The notes: a model not told the origin generated them from the sequence alone. Shown: positions 36,769-46,861, numbered from the stretch's first letter. The stretch: DNA of 64,000 bases from Chitinophagaceae bacterium (GCA_016721725.1 JADKHN010000006.1:372001-436000); one strand, 5' to 3'. A program made the numbers and translations.

Positions 36769-37530
36769 TCAATCAGCGGATAATCCCGCCTTAAGGTATT
36801 CGCGGTTCATGCGGGCAATATTGGACACCGAAATGCCTTTCGGACATTCGGCTTCACAGGCGTAGGTATTGGTGCAATTGCCGAATCCTTCCTTATCCAT
36901 CTGGGCCACCATGTTCAGTACCCTGGATTCCCGCTCCGGTTCTCCCTGTGGCAATAAAGCCAGTTGAGAAACTTTGGCGCTCACAAAAAGCATGGCGCTG
37001 CTGTTCTTGCAAGCGGCGACACAGGCTCCGCAACCGATGCAGGAGGCAGCCATGAAGGAAAGATCAGCGTCTTTTTTATCAATGGGCAGGGAGTTGGCAT
37101 CTACGGCGTTCCCGGTATTCACACTGATATACCCTCCGGCCTGCATGATGCGGTCGAAGGCGGAACGGTCGACCATCAGGTCCTTGATGACCGGGAAAGC
37201 GGCGGCGCGCCAGGGTTCCACTACGATCGTATCCCCGTCCTTGAATGCACGCATGTGCAGCTGGCAGGTGGTGTTTTTCTCCCAGGGGCCATGCGCCTTG
37301 CCATTGATGTACATGCTGCAGGTCCCGCAGATCCCTTCGCGGCAATCATGATCAAAGGCGATCGGGTCTTTCCCGTCACGGATCAGTTGCTCATTAAGTA
37401 CATCGAACATCTCCAGGAAAGACATTTCGGAAGAGATGTTCTGTACCGGGTAGGTTTCAAATGCGCCTGGTTCCCGGCTGTTACTTTGTTTCCAAACCTT
37501 AAGCGTGAGGTTCATATTGTAATGTTCCAT
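36769..37530 (-). CDS. sdhB: Succinate dehydrogenase / fumarate reductase iron-sulfur subunit
   Basis: 253 residues; an ATG five codons in (37515) is an equally good start. It carries electrons from the flavin of SdhA to quinone. The [2Fe-2S] cysteines are in [15 protein letters not shown] and the following TCQLH; the C-terminal domain has [17 protein letters not shown] and [14 protein letters not shown] for the [4Fe-4S] and [3Fe-4S] clusters. It is the last gene of the sdhC-sdhA-GT-sdhB run, and starts 28 bp after the glycosyltransferase stop. Confidence 0.95.
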   Translation of the reverse strand: MEHYNMNLTLKVWKQSNSREPGAFETYPVQNISSEMSFLEMFDVLNEQLIRDGKDPIAFDHDCREGICGTCSMYINGKAHGPWEKNTTCQLHMRAFKDGDTIVVEPWRAAAFPVIKDLMVDRSAFDRIMQAGGYISVNTGNAVDANSLPIDKKDADLSFMAASCIGCGACVAACKNSSAMLFVSAKVSQLALLPQGEPERESRVLNMVAQMDKEGFGNCTNTYACEAECPKGISVSNIARMNREYLKAGLSAD

Positions 37531-37558
37531 ATCGGTTGAATTGCTTGATTATTTATAC

Positions 37559-38449
37559 TCAGATCCTGATGTAATTCCGGTATTCAAAAGGTCGCCAGCC
37601 AAATCGTTTCCAGAGAAAATAAAGCAACACATGCTTCAGATTCCTGAATTTTTTCTTTCCCGGGTCGATTCCAGTTTCCCAATTCTCACTGTCCACCCTC
37701 TTCTTCATAACCAACGGATGGGTGCCGTTGAAAGGGACCACCACATCGATCCCGGCATAATTGAATCCCTTATCGATGGTCTTTAGCTCATCCAGATCAG
37801 TCTTCATTCTGTTTGTCAGGCGACCATAGTTTACTGAAATCAATGAGTTTATGTTCTGCATGGTCCCGGGATCTCTTACCCAGCCATAATGAAAAACATA
37901 AGCATCGATCTCTTTCGCCGCCAACTTTTTACCGTTTTTCCACCGGAAGCCCTGCGCATCCCGGTAACTCCTGATGGACTTGTCATTCCTGATCACCCGC
38001 AGTTCCCGACTGTACCATTTCCTTCCATCCGCAATGAACCGGTAGCTTCCGTAAAAATGATGATAGAGGAAGACCAGCCCTTCCACCCTGGGGTCGGGGA
38101 GGAATTCCTGCATGGCGGCTTTTATGACGGCATGGTATTTTTCATGTACCACTTCATCGGCCTGTATGTAAAAGAGCCAGTCACTGTCGGTTGCCGTTGC
38201 ATCCAGCGCTTTATTCGTTTCGACGGCCAGTACGCCGGCGTCCTTCCATAATCGGATATCCCAGACAGATTCAATGATCCTGATCTTTTCCGACCCGATC
38301 GAACCGATCAGTTCCCGGGTTTCGTCATCCGAATCTCCCAGGCAAACGATCATTTCATCTACCAGGGGCAGGATCGAACTGATCGATTCAACTACGGGGT
38401 ATCCGTATTTCACGGCATTCCTGACGAACGTGAATCCGCTTACTTTCAT
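37559..38449 (-). CDS. Glycosyltransferase (GT2-like) inside the sdh operon
   Basis: 296 residues. The N-terminus MKVSGFTFVRNAVKYGYPVVESI and the DEMIVCLGDSDDETRELI strand are typical of GT2-like (GT-A fold) enzymes, and DSDWLFYIQADEVVHEKYH contains the QADE acidic motif standing in for the metal-binding DxD. The C-terminus is basic and aromatic (LLYFLWKRFGWRPFEYRNYIRI) and might associate with the membrane. The ATG lies one base after the TAA of sdhA, so translation is probably coupled, and sdhB follows. The acceptor is unknown. This gene order is unusual for succinate dehydrogenase operons. Confidence 0.8.
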   Translation of the reverse strand: MKVSGFTFVRNAVKYGYPVVESISSILPLVDEMIVCLGDSDDETRELIGSIGSEKIRIIESVWDIRLWKDAGVLAVETNKALDATATDSDWLFYIQADEVVHEKYHAVIKAAMQEFLPDPRVEGLVFLYHHFYGSYRFIADGRKWYSRELRVIRNDKSIRSYRDAQGFRWKNGKKLAAKEIDAYVFHYGWVRDPGTMQNINSLISVNYGRLTNRMKTDLDELKTIDKGFNYAGIDVVVPFNGTHPLVMKKRVDSENWETGIDPGKKKFRNLKHVLLYFLWKRFGWRPFEYRNYIRI

Positions 38450-38450
38450 G

Positions 38451-40427
38451 TTATTTGTAGGATCGCTGCGTTGGCTTGACGATCTCGAAATTCAATGGCT
38501 CTTTGATCAGTTCCCAGTTACTTTCACCCCGGTATGCCCAGCTGGATACATAACTGAAATTTTCATCATCCCGTTTGGCCTCTCCCTCCTCGGTCTGCGA
38601 TTCCTCGCGAAAATGACCACCACAACTTTCATTGCGGTTCAGGGCGTCAATGCACATCAGTTCGCCCAATTCAATGAAATCGGCTACCCTTCCGGCTTTA
38701 TCCAGTTCGGGGTTCATTTCAGAGATCTTGCCCGGTATCTTGACATCGCTCCAGAATTCCCTTCTCAATTGCCGGATCTCTTCAATGGCTTCTTTCAATC
38801 CTTTCTCATTCCGGGCCATGCCGCATTTGTCCCACATGATCTTTCCCAGTCTTTTATGAAAACTTTCCACGGTCTGTTTGCCCTGGATACTCATCAATAT
38901 CTCGATCCTTTGCTGCACTTTAACCTCTGCTTCATCAAAAGCGGGATGGTTGGTCGGTATGGAAGCCGTACGGATGTCATCGGCCAGGTAATTACCCAGT
39001 GTATAGGGAATGACGAAATAGCCGTCGGCCAGGCCCTGCATCAATGCGCTGGCACCGAGCCGGTTGGCGCCGTGATCGCTGAAATTGGCTTCCCCAAGGG
39101 CATAGAGGCCCGGGACGGTGGTCTGTAATTCATAATCCACCCATAATCCACCCATGGTGTAATGCACGGCGGGATAAATCCGCATCGGCATTTCGTAGGG
39201 ATTCTCGCCGGTGATCTTCTCATACATCTCGAACAGGTTCCCGTATTTTTCTTCCACAACGGCCTTACCCATCCGGATGATGGCCGCCTCATTCGCATTG
39301 TCCAATCCCTGTTTACCCACTTCGATCTTACCATAGCGTTTGATGGCATCCGCAAAATCCAGATAGACGGCCATTTTGGTGGTCCCAACGCCATATCCTT
39401 CATCACATCTTTCCTTGGCGGCCCTGGAAGCCACGTCCCGGGGAACCAGGTTACCAAAGGCGGGGTAACGCCTTTCGAGGTAATAATCCCTTTCCGCTTC
39501 CGGAATATCGATGGCTTTTCGCGAATCGTCTTTTTGTTTGGGCACCCATATCCTGCCATCATTACGGAGGCTTTCACTCATCAGGGTCAGTTTGCTCTGG
39601 TGATCGCCGCTTACGGGGATGCAGGTGGGATGGATCTGGGTGAAACAGGGGTTACCGAAGAAAGCGCCTTTCTTATGCGCTTTCCAGGCCGCGGTCACAT
39701 TGCTGCCCATGGCATTGGTGCTGAGGTAGAAGACATTCCCATACCCGCCCGTACATAACAGTACGGCATGGCCGAAATGACGTTCCAGTTTTCCATTCAC
39801 CAGGTCCCGGGCGATGATGCCCCTGGCTTTCCCGTCGATCATCACCACATCGAGCATTTCATGACGGCTGTACTGGGTCACATTACCCAGGGCCACCTGG
39901 CGTTCCAAAGCGCTGTAGGCGCCCAGCAACAGTTGTTGGCCCGTTTGCCCGGCCGCGTAAAATGTACGCTGGACCTGGGTTCCGCCAAAACTCCGGTTAC
40001 TGAGCAACCCGCCATATTCGCGGGCAAAGGGAACACCCTGGGCCACGCAATGGTCAATGATGGCCGCGCTCACTTCCGCGAGGCGGTGCACATTGGCTTC
40101 CCGGGCGCGGTAATCGCCTCCCTTGACGGTATCATAAAAAAGACGGAATACACTGTCGCCGTCGTTCTGGTAATTCTTTGCCGCGTTGATGCCTCCCTGG
40201 GCGGCGATGCTGTGCGCTCGGCGCGGACTGTCCTGGAAACAAAATGTCTTCACCTTATATCCCAATTCCCCGAGGGCGGCCGCGGCCGAGGCGCCCGCCA
40301 GTCCGGTACCTACGACGATGATCTCCAGTTTGCGCTTATTGGCCGGATTGACCAGTTTGACATGGCCCTTATAATCGGTCCATTTCTCGTGCATTGGCCC
40401 ATCCGGGATTTTTGATTTCAGATCCAT
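38451..40427 (-). CDS. sdhA: Succinate dehydrogenase / fumarate reductase flavoprotein subunit
   Basis: 658 residues from the ATG at 40427; an upstream TTG at 40436 is in frame but less likely. It oxidises succinate to fumarate. [21 protein letters not shown] is the FAD-binding loop region, [12 protein letters not shown] carries the His that binds FAD covalently, and [15 protein letters not shown] with the later [20 protein letters not shown] segment are the substrate-side and FAD-contact motifs. The length and the long form of the C-terminus suit the non-classical Bacteroidota type B enzyme, which has a single cytochrome b subunit. Confidence 0.95.
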   Translation of the reverse strand: MDLKSKIPDGPMHEKWTDYKGHVKLVNPANKRKLEIIVVGTGLAGASAAAALGELGYKVKTFCFQDSPRRAHSIAAQGGINAAKNYQNDGDSVFRLFYDTVKGGDYRAREANVHRLAEVSAAIIDHCVAQGVPFAREYGGLLSNRSFGGTQVQRTFYAAGQTGQQLLLGAYSALERQVALGNVTQYSRHEMLDVVMIDGKARGIIARDLVNGKLERHFGHAVLLCTGGYGNVFYLSTNAMGSNVTAAWKAHKKGAFFGNPCFTQIHPTCIPVSGDHQSKLTLMSESLRNDGRIWVPKQKDDSRKAIDIPEAERDYYLERRYPAFGNLVPRDVASRAAKERCDEGYGVGTTKMAVYLDFADAIKRYGKIEVGKQGLDNANEAAIIRMGKAVVEEKYGNLFEMYEKITGENPYEMPMRIYPAVHYTMGGLWVDYELQTTVPGLYALGEANFSDHGANRLGASALMQGLADGYFVIPYTLGNYLADDIRTASIPTNHPAFDEAEVKVQQRIEILMSIQGKQTVESFHKRLGKIMWDKCGMARNEKGLKEAIEEIRQLRREFWSDVKIPGKISEMNPELDKAGRVADFIELGELMCIDALNRNESCGGHFREESQTEEGEAKRDDENFSYVSSWAYRGESNWELIKEPLNFEIVKPTQRSYK

Positions 40428-40502
40428 ATGATTCAAATTTATAAACCAGCAATTAATTTATTTCAGGACTAATAATACTTTTCCCCATCCAGGGCCCTTT
40501 CA

Positions 40503-41219
40503 TCAGGACACCCAGCCCAGGTACATGGCAACCGGCATGGCAGCGAACAATAAACAGATGATCACGGAATAAGCGATGCCGAGTATCTTGATGATGGGCG
40601 TATACCGCTTATGGTTGATCCCGAATGTCTGGAAGGCGCTCTGAAATCCATGTATAAGGTGCCAGAAAAGAGAGAGTACGCCCAATACATAAACAATGAC
40701 CACCCACAGGTTGTTTTGGAAGACCAGGAGCATTTCGGCATAGAGATCATGGACCGGTTGGTTATTGTATTCGGAGCCCAGCGTGGTTTCTTCAAGCACT
40801 TTGATCCCGCCGATGCCGCCGAGGCGGGATGGAGCCCAGAAATGATACAGATGAAGCACCAGGAAGAGCAGGATGAGGGTTCCGAGCAAACCCATGCTGC
40901 GGCTGTACCAACGGCTGTTGGAAGCGGCGTTGTTGACCTTGTAATTCACCGGCCTGGCGCGCCGGTTCTTGGCCCATAACAGCAACCCCTGTACGATATG
41001 CAGCAGCAGGAACAGGAAGAGCCCGATCTCCGTGGTGCGGATGATCAGGTTACTGCCCATGAAATGACCCCAGTGGTTAAAGGTCTCCCCGCCATCGTTG
41101 AAAAAGATCATGGCGTTAACGCCGCAGTGCACGATCAGGAAACAGATGAGGAATAATCCGGTGAGCCCCATCAGTATCTTTTTGCCTATCGAGGAAGTGA
41201 AAAAGTTTTTCCAGGTCAT
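40503..41219 (-). CDS. sdhC: Succinate dehydrogenase cytochrome b subunit
   Basis: 238 residues from the ATG at 41219; the upstream frame to 41396 lacks family similarity. It is an integral membrane protein with about five hydrophobic segments (for example ILMGLTGLFLICFLIVHCGVNAM, IGLFLFLLLHIVQGLLLW, LGTLILLFLVLHLYHFW, LWVVIVYVLGVLSLFWHLIHGFQ). His residues in these helices are suitable heme ligands, as in the type B di-heme family. It is the first gene of the operon, with a -7 element at 41252-41259. Confidence 0.93.
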   Translation of the reverse strand: MTWKNFFTSSIGKKILMGLTGLFLICFLIVHCGVNAMIFFNDGGETFNHWGHFMGSNLIIRTTEIGLFLFLLLHIVQGLLLWAKNRRARPVNYKVNNAASNSRWYSRSMGLLGTLILLFLVLHLYHFWAPSRLGGIGGIKVLEETTLGSEYNNQPVHDLYAEMLLVFQNNLWVVIVYVLGVLSLFWHLIHGFQSAFQTFGINHKRYTPIIKILGIAYSVIICLLFAAMPVAMYLGWVS

Positions 41220-41251
41220 AAAAGGAAGGTTAAGCGTTATGGTATGGTATG

Positions 41252-41259
41252 CAAAAATA
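41252..41259 (-). promoter_or_regulatory. Putative -7 element of the sdh operon
   Basis: TATTTTTG on the minus strand fits TAnnTTTG, 33 bp before the sdhC start. Confidence 0.5.
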
Positions 41260-41323
41260 CGGCAGTAAAAACCAAAAAACGGATTTCGTTGAACTTTTAT
41301 GCGGGAACTGACCGGCCGGGAGA

Positions 41324-41890
41324 TTATTCTTCCAAACGGCGGGAAAAAAGCCGCCCGATCTCCTGGTAGATCATCTCCGGCTTGAGTGTCCGCCACTGCG
41401 GCAGATCGACCAAGGCGGCATACCGGGTGAGCCAGGCCCTTTTGAAATCGTACTGGCTTTGTTCGGGCATGCCGATGATCGCCACCCAGCCATCGTCATC
41501 CGAAAGCTGTTCCTGCCATTCCTGGTAATAATCGTCGTTACTGCTGTGGAAATTCAATACATTCTCCGCGACCAGGATGAATTGGGTCACGCCTTTGGCA
41601 TAGAGGATGTCGGTAACATCCCGGCGAAGGGTCATGATATCGTTCTCGATGGCATCGTTCCATTCGCCGAGTAATTCAATGATGGCATAGGACTGCTCAT
41701 AATCGATGAACAGGATCTTCATATACAGGGTCCTGGAGCCAAAATCATCCCATTGCGGATGGATATAATAGTTGTAAACGGTCTGGGAGAACTCGAACTC
41801 GCTGTAGGTACGGCCGTAGAAAGGAGACTGTTCATCCTCTTCCGCCGCGTACAAATGACGCCAGTTATAAAATGGTTCGATATCCTGCAA
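41324..41890 (-). CDS. Conserved hypothetical protein
   Basis: 188 residues, acidic and rich in Tyr, Trp and Asp. No signal peptide or membrane segment is apparent. I recognise no catalytic motif. The beta strands MKILFIDYEQSYAIIELLGEW and VTQFILVAENVLNFHSS alternate with helices, suggesting an alpha/beta fold. It lies upstream of sdhC in the same orientation, but sdhC has its own promoter, so co-transcription is not needed. Confidence 0.65.
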   Translation of the reverse strand: MQDIEPFYNWRHLYAAEEDEQSPFYGRTYSEFEFSQTVYNYYIHPQWDDFGSRTLYMKILFIDYEQSYAIIELLGEWNDAIENDIMTLRRDVTDILYAKGVTQFILVAENVLNFHSSNDDYYQEWQEQLSDDDGWVAIIGMPEQSQYDFKRAWLTRYAALVDLPQWRTLKPEMIYQEIGRLFSRRLEE

Positions 41891-41939
41891 GAAAAATAGT
41901 TATAAGTACAGGTGCAAATTTCCGGGAAAGAAGGACAAT

Positions 41940-42125
41940 AAAAAAATTAACGCAGATTATTATGATTAAATGATTTCGCAGATGAAGATAAAAATGAACG
42001 CTGATTAGGTGATTAATTGATTAAACAATTAGAGTTAAATAATATTTGAACATGTCGATCATTTGAAGAGTACTCAAAGTATTGAAGTCGATCAGCGTAA
42101 TCATGTAATCCATTCAATCAGCGAT
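41940..42125. repeat. A/T-rich quasi-repetitive intergenic region
   Basis: The stretch contains loosely repeated units of the type CGCAGAT / GATTAA (for example AACGCAGATTATTATGATTA, then TTTCGCAGATGAAGATAAAA, then GAACGCTGATTAGGTGATTA), a pattern common between genes in Bacteroidota. No gene is seen between 41891 and the terminator at 42133. Confidence 0.5.
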
Positions 42126-42132
42126 AAAAAAA

Positions 42133-42154
42133 GGCCGCACCAATGGGTGCGGCC
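42133..42154 (-). terminator. Terminator of the T9SS cargo gene
   Basis: GGCCGCACC (42133-42141) and GGTGCGGCC (42146-42154) form a perfect nine-base stem with a four-base loop. On the minus strand a run of seven T residues follows. Confidence 0.9.
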
Positions 42155-42184
42155 CGACTTATTAACCCGATAAGTTTATTCTGA

Positions 42185-43405
42185 TTATTGCACCATGATC
42201 TTTTCGGTGAAGATGACCTCGTTACCTGCGCCGGTGACTTTTACAAAATACATGCCTTTACCCAGCAAACGATCCACCTTAACGGTCTCCACCTGGGCCT
42301 TACCGCTGTAATTCACAGAGCGGTTCAGGATGTTCTTTCCTGAAAGGTCGGTTACGATGATCGTATAAGCCCCTGGCTTTTGTCCGTCCAGCAATACCTT
42401 GAACTCATTCCCGGTGACAGGGTTAGGGAACACTTTTGAATCGGTGGATACGAATTCAACCGGTGGCAAAGCGGGATTGACATTGAATTTGTTCCGTGCA
42501 TCCGCTTCTTTCTGAAACAGGAAATTCCCATTGGCGAGATCGGAAGCGTTATAGGTCTTGTCAGAACCTTCGATCCTCACCGCAGCGAGGTCGCTCAATT
42601 TGAATTTGTAGTAGCCTTCAAATGTGTTGGCACTGCTCACCACAATATTGCCGTCATTGTCAACCGCGGCACCATTGGTGCTGTATTGGGCAGGCAGACC
42701 GGTGATCGTACCCATGAGGGTGGCTACGCGGCTGTCCACATCCACGGAAAACACATAATGGTTGGCTGTGATGATATACAGTTTATTAAATGCGTCGGCG
42801 ATCATATCGCCTCCCCAGCTGGTGCACTTGTTATGGATGGATATGCCTTTATTCGATTCGGCATCGACCAGGTTTCCGAGGTCGGTGATCACGGCTTTCT
42901 TTCCGGTGGTAAAACGGATCAGGTGATTGGCGTCATTGGAGATGGCATAGCCATACCCGTCAGCCCCGATCACCATCCGGGTGATGTGACTTTCTTCCGT
43001 CAGCAGGGTTCCGGGCATGCGGGAGACCAGTGCGCCGGAAAAATTAAAGGATGGTTCTTTTTTACCCAGGTCCACATAACTCAATTCACCAAAATGCATC
43101 TGGGTATAATACAGGCGGTTATGCGCTTTGTCATAAGCCGCAGCGGCCACTCCGTAACCCATGGCGGGGATCGGGGTGATGTTGTTGGTACCGGCAGACA
43201 ATGCGTTGGTCATGGCGGTATTGCCTGCATTCTCATAAATGGTCCTTTCCAGCTGCCCGGTCTGGATATTCACCTGGCGGATATTCACCCAGCTGAAATC
43301 ACCGACACCCCTGCCCGTTATGGCATAGGTGCTGGAGGCCTCCTGTGCGGTGCCTGCAAGCGCTGAAAACAAAAAAAGAGGGGATAGTAAAAGTTTACCT
43401 TTCAT
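42185..43405 (-). CDS. Secreted protein with type IX secretion sorting domain
   Basis: 406 residues. A signal peptide (MKGKLLLSPLFLFSALAGTAQ) starts the protein. The body contains repeats that look like beta-propeller blades (AMGYGVAAAAYDKAHNRLYYTQM, ADAFNKLYIITANHYVFSVD, GAAVDNDGNIVVSSANTFEGYYKF). The C-terminal 80 residues form the T9SS type A sorting domain: FPNPVTGNEFKVLL, the YTIIVTDLSGKNIL strand pair and the final GMYFVKVTGAGNEVIFTEKIMVQ. It is therefore expected to be moved across the outer membrane and attached to the surface or released. Substrate or partner unknown. It has its own terminator. Confidence 0.85.
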   Translation of the reverse strand: MKGKLLLSPLFLFSALAGTAQEASSTYAITGRGVGDFSWVNIRQVNIQTGQLERTIYENAGNTAMTNALSAGTNNITPIPAMGYGVAAAAYDKAHNRLYYTQMHFGELSYVDLGKKEPSFNFSGALVSRMPGTLLTEESHITRMVIGADGYGYAISNDANHLIRFTTGKKAVITDLGNLVDAESNKGISIHNKCTSWGGDMIADAFNKLYIITANHYVFSVDVDSRVATLMGTITGLPAQYSTNGAAVDNDGNIVVSSANTFEGYYKFKLSDLAAVRIEGSDKTYNASDLANGNFLFQKEADARNKFNVNPALPPVEFVSTDSKVFPNPVTGNEFKVLLDGQKPGAYTIIVTDLSGKNILNRSVNYSGKAQVETVKVDRLLGKGMYFVKVTGAGNEVIFTEKIMVQ

Positions 43406-43473
43406 AAGTGTAGGTTTTAGTTTTTAATCTGATACGTAAATTAGATGAAATGCATAAAAAATCCAAGATTTTT

Positions 43474-44289
43474 TTATGAGCGGTATTTTTCCAGGGCTTT
43501 TTTAACAGTTCCTTCTGTCATGAGCAGGGCCCTGGCTGTTTCATATTCTTCGATGCCCAACTTTTCCATCAGCATCTTCACCCCGCGGTCGGTGAGTTTT
43601 TCATTGGTCAGCTGCATATTCACCATCTTATTATCCTCTACCCTGCCCAACTGGATCATCACGGCGGTGGAGATCATGTTCAGGACCAGTTTCTGGGCCG
43701 TTCCGCTTTTCATCCGGGTGCTGCCTGTCACGAATTCAGGACCGGTCACCACTTCTACCGGCAGGTCAGCCGCGGCCGCCAATGGAGAACCGGGATTGCA
43801 ACAGATGCAGCCGGTAAGGATCTGGTGAGCCCGGCATTTTTCCAGCGCGCCGATCACATAGGGTGTGGTCCCGCTGGCGGCAATGCCCACCACCACATCC
43901 TTATCGCATACCTGGTAAGTCTCCAGGTCCTTCCACCCCTGCTCCGGATCGTCTTCCGCCGCTTCCACGGCCATGGTGATGGCCTGGTTTCCCCCGGCGA
44001 TGATACCCACCACCAAACCGTAGGGGACCCCATAGGTTGGCGGACATTCACTGGCATCCAATATGCCCAGCCGGCCACTGGTACCTGCGCCCAGGTAGAA
44101 CAGGCGACCGCCCGACAACATCTTATCGGTTATCGCCGTCACCAGCGCTTCGATCTGAGGGATGGCGCCCGCCACCACATCCGGCACTTTCCGGTCTTCT
44201 TCATTGATGTGACGCAATAATTCTGACACAGGCATTCTTTCCAGGTGCCGGTAGGGAGAATCTGCTTCGGTTATACGTTCCTGTGACAT
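43474..44289 (-). CDS. murQ: N-acetylmuramic acid 6-phosphate etherase MurQ
   Basis: 271 residues. It cleaves the lactyl ether of MurNAc 6-phosphate to give GlcNAc 6-phosphate in peptidoglycan recycling. The SIS fold is clear: GGRLFYLGAGTSGRLGILDASECPPTYG carries the phosphosugar-binding loop with the catalytic Glu in ASECPPTYG, and TGPEFVTGSTRMKSGTAQKLVLNM is the other hallmark. Length is slightly shorter than the roughly 300 residues of E. coli MurQ. It lies five bases downstream of a BadF-type sugar kinase gene, which would supply its phosphorylated substrate. Confidence 0.95.
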   Translation of the reverse strand: MSQERITEADSPYRHLERMPVSELLRHINEEDRKVPDVVAGAIPQIEALVTAITDKMLSGGRLFYLGAGTSGRLGILDASECPPTYGVPYGLVVGIIAGGNQAITMAVEAAEDDPEQGWKDLETYQVCDKDVVVGIAASGTTPYVIGALEKCRAHQILTGCICCNPGSPLAAAADLPVEVVTGPEFVTGSTRMKSGTAQKLVLNMISTAVMIQLGRVEDNKMVNMQLTNEKLTDRGVKMLMEKLGIEEYETARALLMTEGTVKKALEKYRS

Positions 44290-44294
44290 AGATA

Positions 44295-45132
44295 TTAAGC
44301 GTGAAACTGGATCAATCCGTCCATCGGTTTCTTCAATACCTTTCCCAATTCCAGTTCATAGGATCCGCACATTTCCTTTAACACATCCCGGAAACCATAG
44401 GCCACACTCCCGGTGAAATGGATCGGCAGGGTCCAGCTTTCGCGGTATTTGTAGAGGTGATTGAAGAAGAAATCATTGAAGCCGTCCTCGATGATATTCT
44501 CCACCATATAATGACCGCGGTTCTCGGCCAGGAAAACGGTGAAGGCCGCCAGGTAGCGGTTCGGCAACGGGTTCTTGTACACCGCGGTGAGTATCTCGTC
44601 CCGGTTGGTATTGAATTTGGCCTGGAAACGGTCCATCAGGTCGGCATCGAAGGTCTGGTACAGGAAATACTGCACCACTTTCTTGCCCAGGTAGGCCCCG
44701 CTGCCTTCGTCTCCCAGGATAAAACCCAGGCCGGGACTGTTCTTCACGATCCTCTTCCCATTGAAATAACAGGAATTGGAGCCGGTACCCAGAATGCAGG
44801 CGATGCCTTTCTCCGTTCCGCATAAGGCCCGGGCGGCACCCATGAGATCATGGTCAACTTTTACCTCCGATCCCGGGAATACGAGCCGGATGGCATTTTT
44901 CACCAGGCGCACATTGGCCGGATTACTGCAGCCGGTTCCATAAAAAGATGGCTTCCGGCCCGGGTCCCTTCAGTTTGGGAAGGAGTTCATTCCGGATGAT
45001 GGTTTCGATCTGTCCCGAAGAAAGGAAATAAGGGCTGAGCCCCTGGGTGTAAAAATATTTGCGGGTTTTGCCGGTGACCAAACACCATTCTGTTTTAGTG
45101 GAGCCGCTGTCGGCGATCAGTATTACAGGCAT
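44295..45132 (-). pseudogene. BadF/BadG-type amino-sugar kinase, frameshifted
   Basis: Two fragments of one kinase. The first (45132-44923) begins MPVILIADSGSTKTEWCLV, the phosphate-1 motif of the ASKHA fold, and continues to EAIFLWNRLQ then stops. The second (from about 44912 to 44295) carries GIACILGTGSNSCYFNG, the GDEGSGAYLGKKV adenosine-side motif and FTGSVAYGF. Removing one base from the A5 run at 44942-44946 (T5 on the coding strand) would restore AIFYGTGCSNPANVRLVK, an expected family sequence. The family includes N-acetylglucosamine kinase and MurK, and the tight link to murQ suggests a MurNAc/GlcNAc kinase. The frameshift may be real, a slippery-site ribosomal shift, or a homopolymer sequencing error. 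Confidence 0.8.
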
Positions 45133-45225
45133 ATCCGGCTTTTTAATATTACGGGATGAAGTTAATTCATAAAAGGCAATTCAACCGAATTACCGGGGTT
45201 CGCGGCAAAAAATTAACTTCGCTCC

Positions 45226-46815
45226 ATGAATAACAAAAAAATACAGGTTTGGTTGCCTTTGCTGTTCAGTCTTACCATGGTCGCCGGCATGTTCTTCGGG
45301 TATAAAATGAGAGACAACATGCCCGGGAAAAGTTTCTTTCATACCGAGCAACGAAGGCCCATCCAGGAGATCATCGACCTGATCCGGAATAAATATGTGG
45401 AGGAGGTTGACCTGAATGCCCTGTCGGATACCGCCATCCAGGCCATGCTGAATAAACTGGACCCGCATTCGGTCTTCATCCCTGCCGAGGAATTACAACA
45501 GGTGAATGACGATCTCTCGGGGCGGTTCTATGGCATCGGGATCGAATTCGGGATCTTTGATGATACGCTTAATGTGATGCACGTACTGAAAGACGGGCCA
45601 TCCGAAAAAGCCGGGCTCGTGACCGGTGATAAGATGCTGATGATCGGTGACAGTGTCGTGACCGGCAAAGGAAATGACAGTGACAAATTCATCCGTTTAC
45701 TGCGGGGTGAAAGGGGTTCTAAGGTCGTGATCCGGGTCCTGCATGGTTCCGGGATAAAGACCGTGACCATCAGCCGAGGGGAGATCCCCCTGCCCAGTCT
45801 TGATGCCGCCTATATGATGGATAAGACCCTGGGCTATATCCGCCTCAACAAATTCTCCTCTTCCACCTACCGGGAATTCATGGACGCCCTGGTGGGTTTG
45901 AAGAAACAGGGCATGCAGAAACTGGTGCTTGACCTGCGGGACAATGGCGGAGGAATTTTGGAAGAAGCCACGGAGATCGCAGATGAATTCCTGGATGGAG
46001 ACAAACTGATCACCTATACCGAAGGCAAACACTCCGCAAAAAAAGAATACCGCTGCCGCCGGACGGGCCAGTTCGAGACCGGGGACCTGTTCATCCTGGC
46101 CGATGAAGGAACGGCCAGCGCCAGCGAGATCCTGATCGGGGCCTTGCAGGACTGGGACCGCGCCACCATCATCGGGCGCAGGACCTTTGGCAAGGGACTG
46201 GTCCAGGAGCAGTTCGACCTGAGCGATGGCAGCGCCATCCGTCTGACCATTGCGAAATATTATACACCGATCGGACGTAGCATCCAGCGATCTTACGCCA
46301 ACGGTGAAAAAGCTTATTTCGAGGAGATCAACAACCGTTATCATGACGGAGACCGCGAAACCACCGATACTACCGGAAAAACAAAACGCAAAGCCTTTAA
46401 GACCATGAAAGGAAAAACCGTCTATGGCGGGGGTGGCATTACACCGGATCTTTTCATCGCACTGGATACTTCTCTTTTTACTTCAAGGTCAGCTGCCCTA
46501 TCATCTGCAGGGACCATCAACCGCTTTGCTTACCGTTTCTACCTTCAACACCTTCCGGAACTGAAAAAATTTACCTCGGTTTCCGAATTCAATTCCGGCT
46601 TTGATTTTTCCGAGAAGGACTGGAATGATTTCATGTTGACCGCGGCCACTGATTCCATCAAAGCCGTTTCCTTTTCGCCGGCTGAAAAAACAGGCATTCT
46701 GAACCAGGCCAAGTCGGCCCTGGCCCGGCAATTGTGGAGAAATGAGGGCTATTTTGAATTTTTAAATAATTCCGACCCGTCCATCATGAAAGTGAAAGAA
46801 CTGATCATAAATTAA
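45226..46815 (+). CDS. Carboxy-terminal processing protease (S41) with PDZ domain
   Basis: 529 residues. An N-terminal hydrophobic segment (about 8-25) acts as signal or anchor. A PDZ domain spans roughly 95-180 (GIGIEFGI ... LKDGPSEKAGLVTGDKML). The S41 catalytic core follows: LDLRDNGGGILEEA, then DEGTASASEILIGALQDW with the nucleophile Ser298 and FGKGLVQ with the general base Lys323, the Ser/Lys dyad of CtpA-type proteases. The C-terminal 120 residues are a helical extension common in Bacteroidota members. It processes C-termini of exported proteins. The upstream sequence has a weak TAACTTCG in place of a -7 element. Confidence 0.93.
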   Translation: MNNKKIQVWLPLLFSLTMVAGMFFGYKMRDNMPGKSFFHTEQRRPIQEIIDLIRNKYVEEVDLNALSDTAIQAMLNKLDPHSVFIPAEELQQVNDDLSGRFYGIGIEFGIFDDTLNVMHVLKDGPSEKAGLVTGDKMLMIGDSVVTGKGNDSDKFIRLLRGERGSKVVIRVLHGSGIKTVTISRGEIPLPSLDAAYMMDKTLGYIRLNKFSSSTYREFMDALVGLKKQGMQKLVLDLRDNGGGILEEATEIADEFLDGDKLITYTEGKHSAKKEYRCRRTGQFETGDLFILADEGTASASEILIGALQDWDRATIIGRRTFGKGLVQEQFDLSDGSAIRLTIAKYYTPIGRSIQRSYANGEKAYFEEINNRYHDGDRETTDTTGKTKRKAFKTMKGKTVYGGGGITPDLFIALDTSLFTSRSAALSSAGTINRFAYRFYLQHLPELKKFTSVSEFNSGFDFSEKDWNDFMLTAATDSIKAVSFSPAEKTGILNQAKSALARQLWRNEGYFEFLNNSDPSIMKVKELIIN

Positions 46816-46853
46816 TTCAATACAATTTAATATGATACTTTTGCGTTTTTGAT

Positions 46854-46861
46854 TAGTTTTG
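46854..46861 (+). promoter_or_regulatory. Putative -7 element for the DUF6089-like gene
   Basis: TAGTTTTG fits TAnnTTTG. A second match, TACTTTTG, lies at 46836-46843; both are within 90 bp of the start. Confidence 0.45.
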
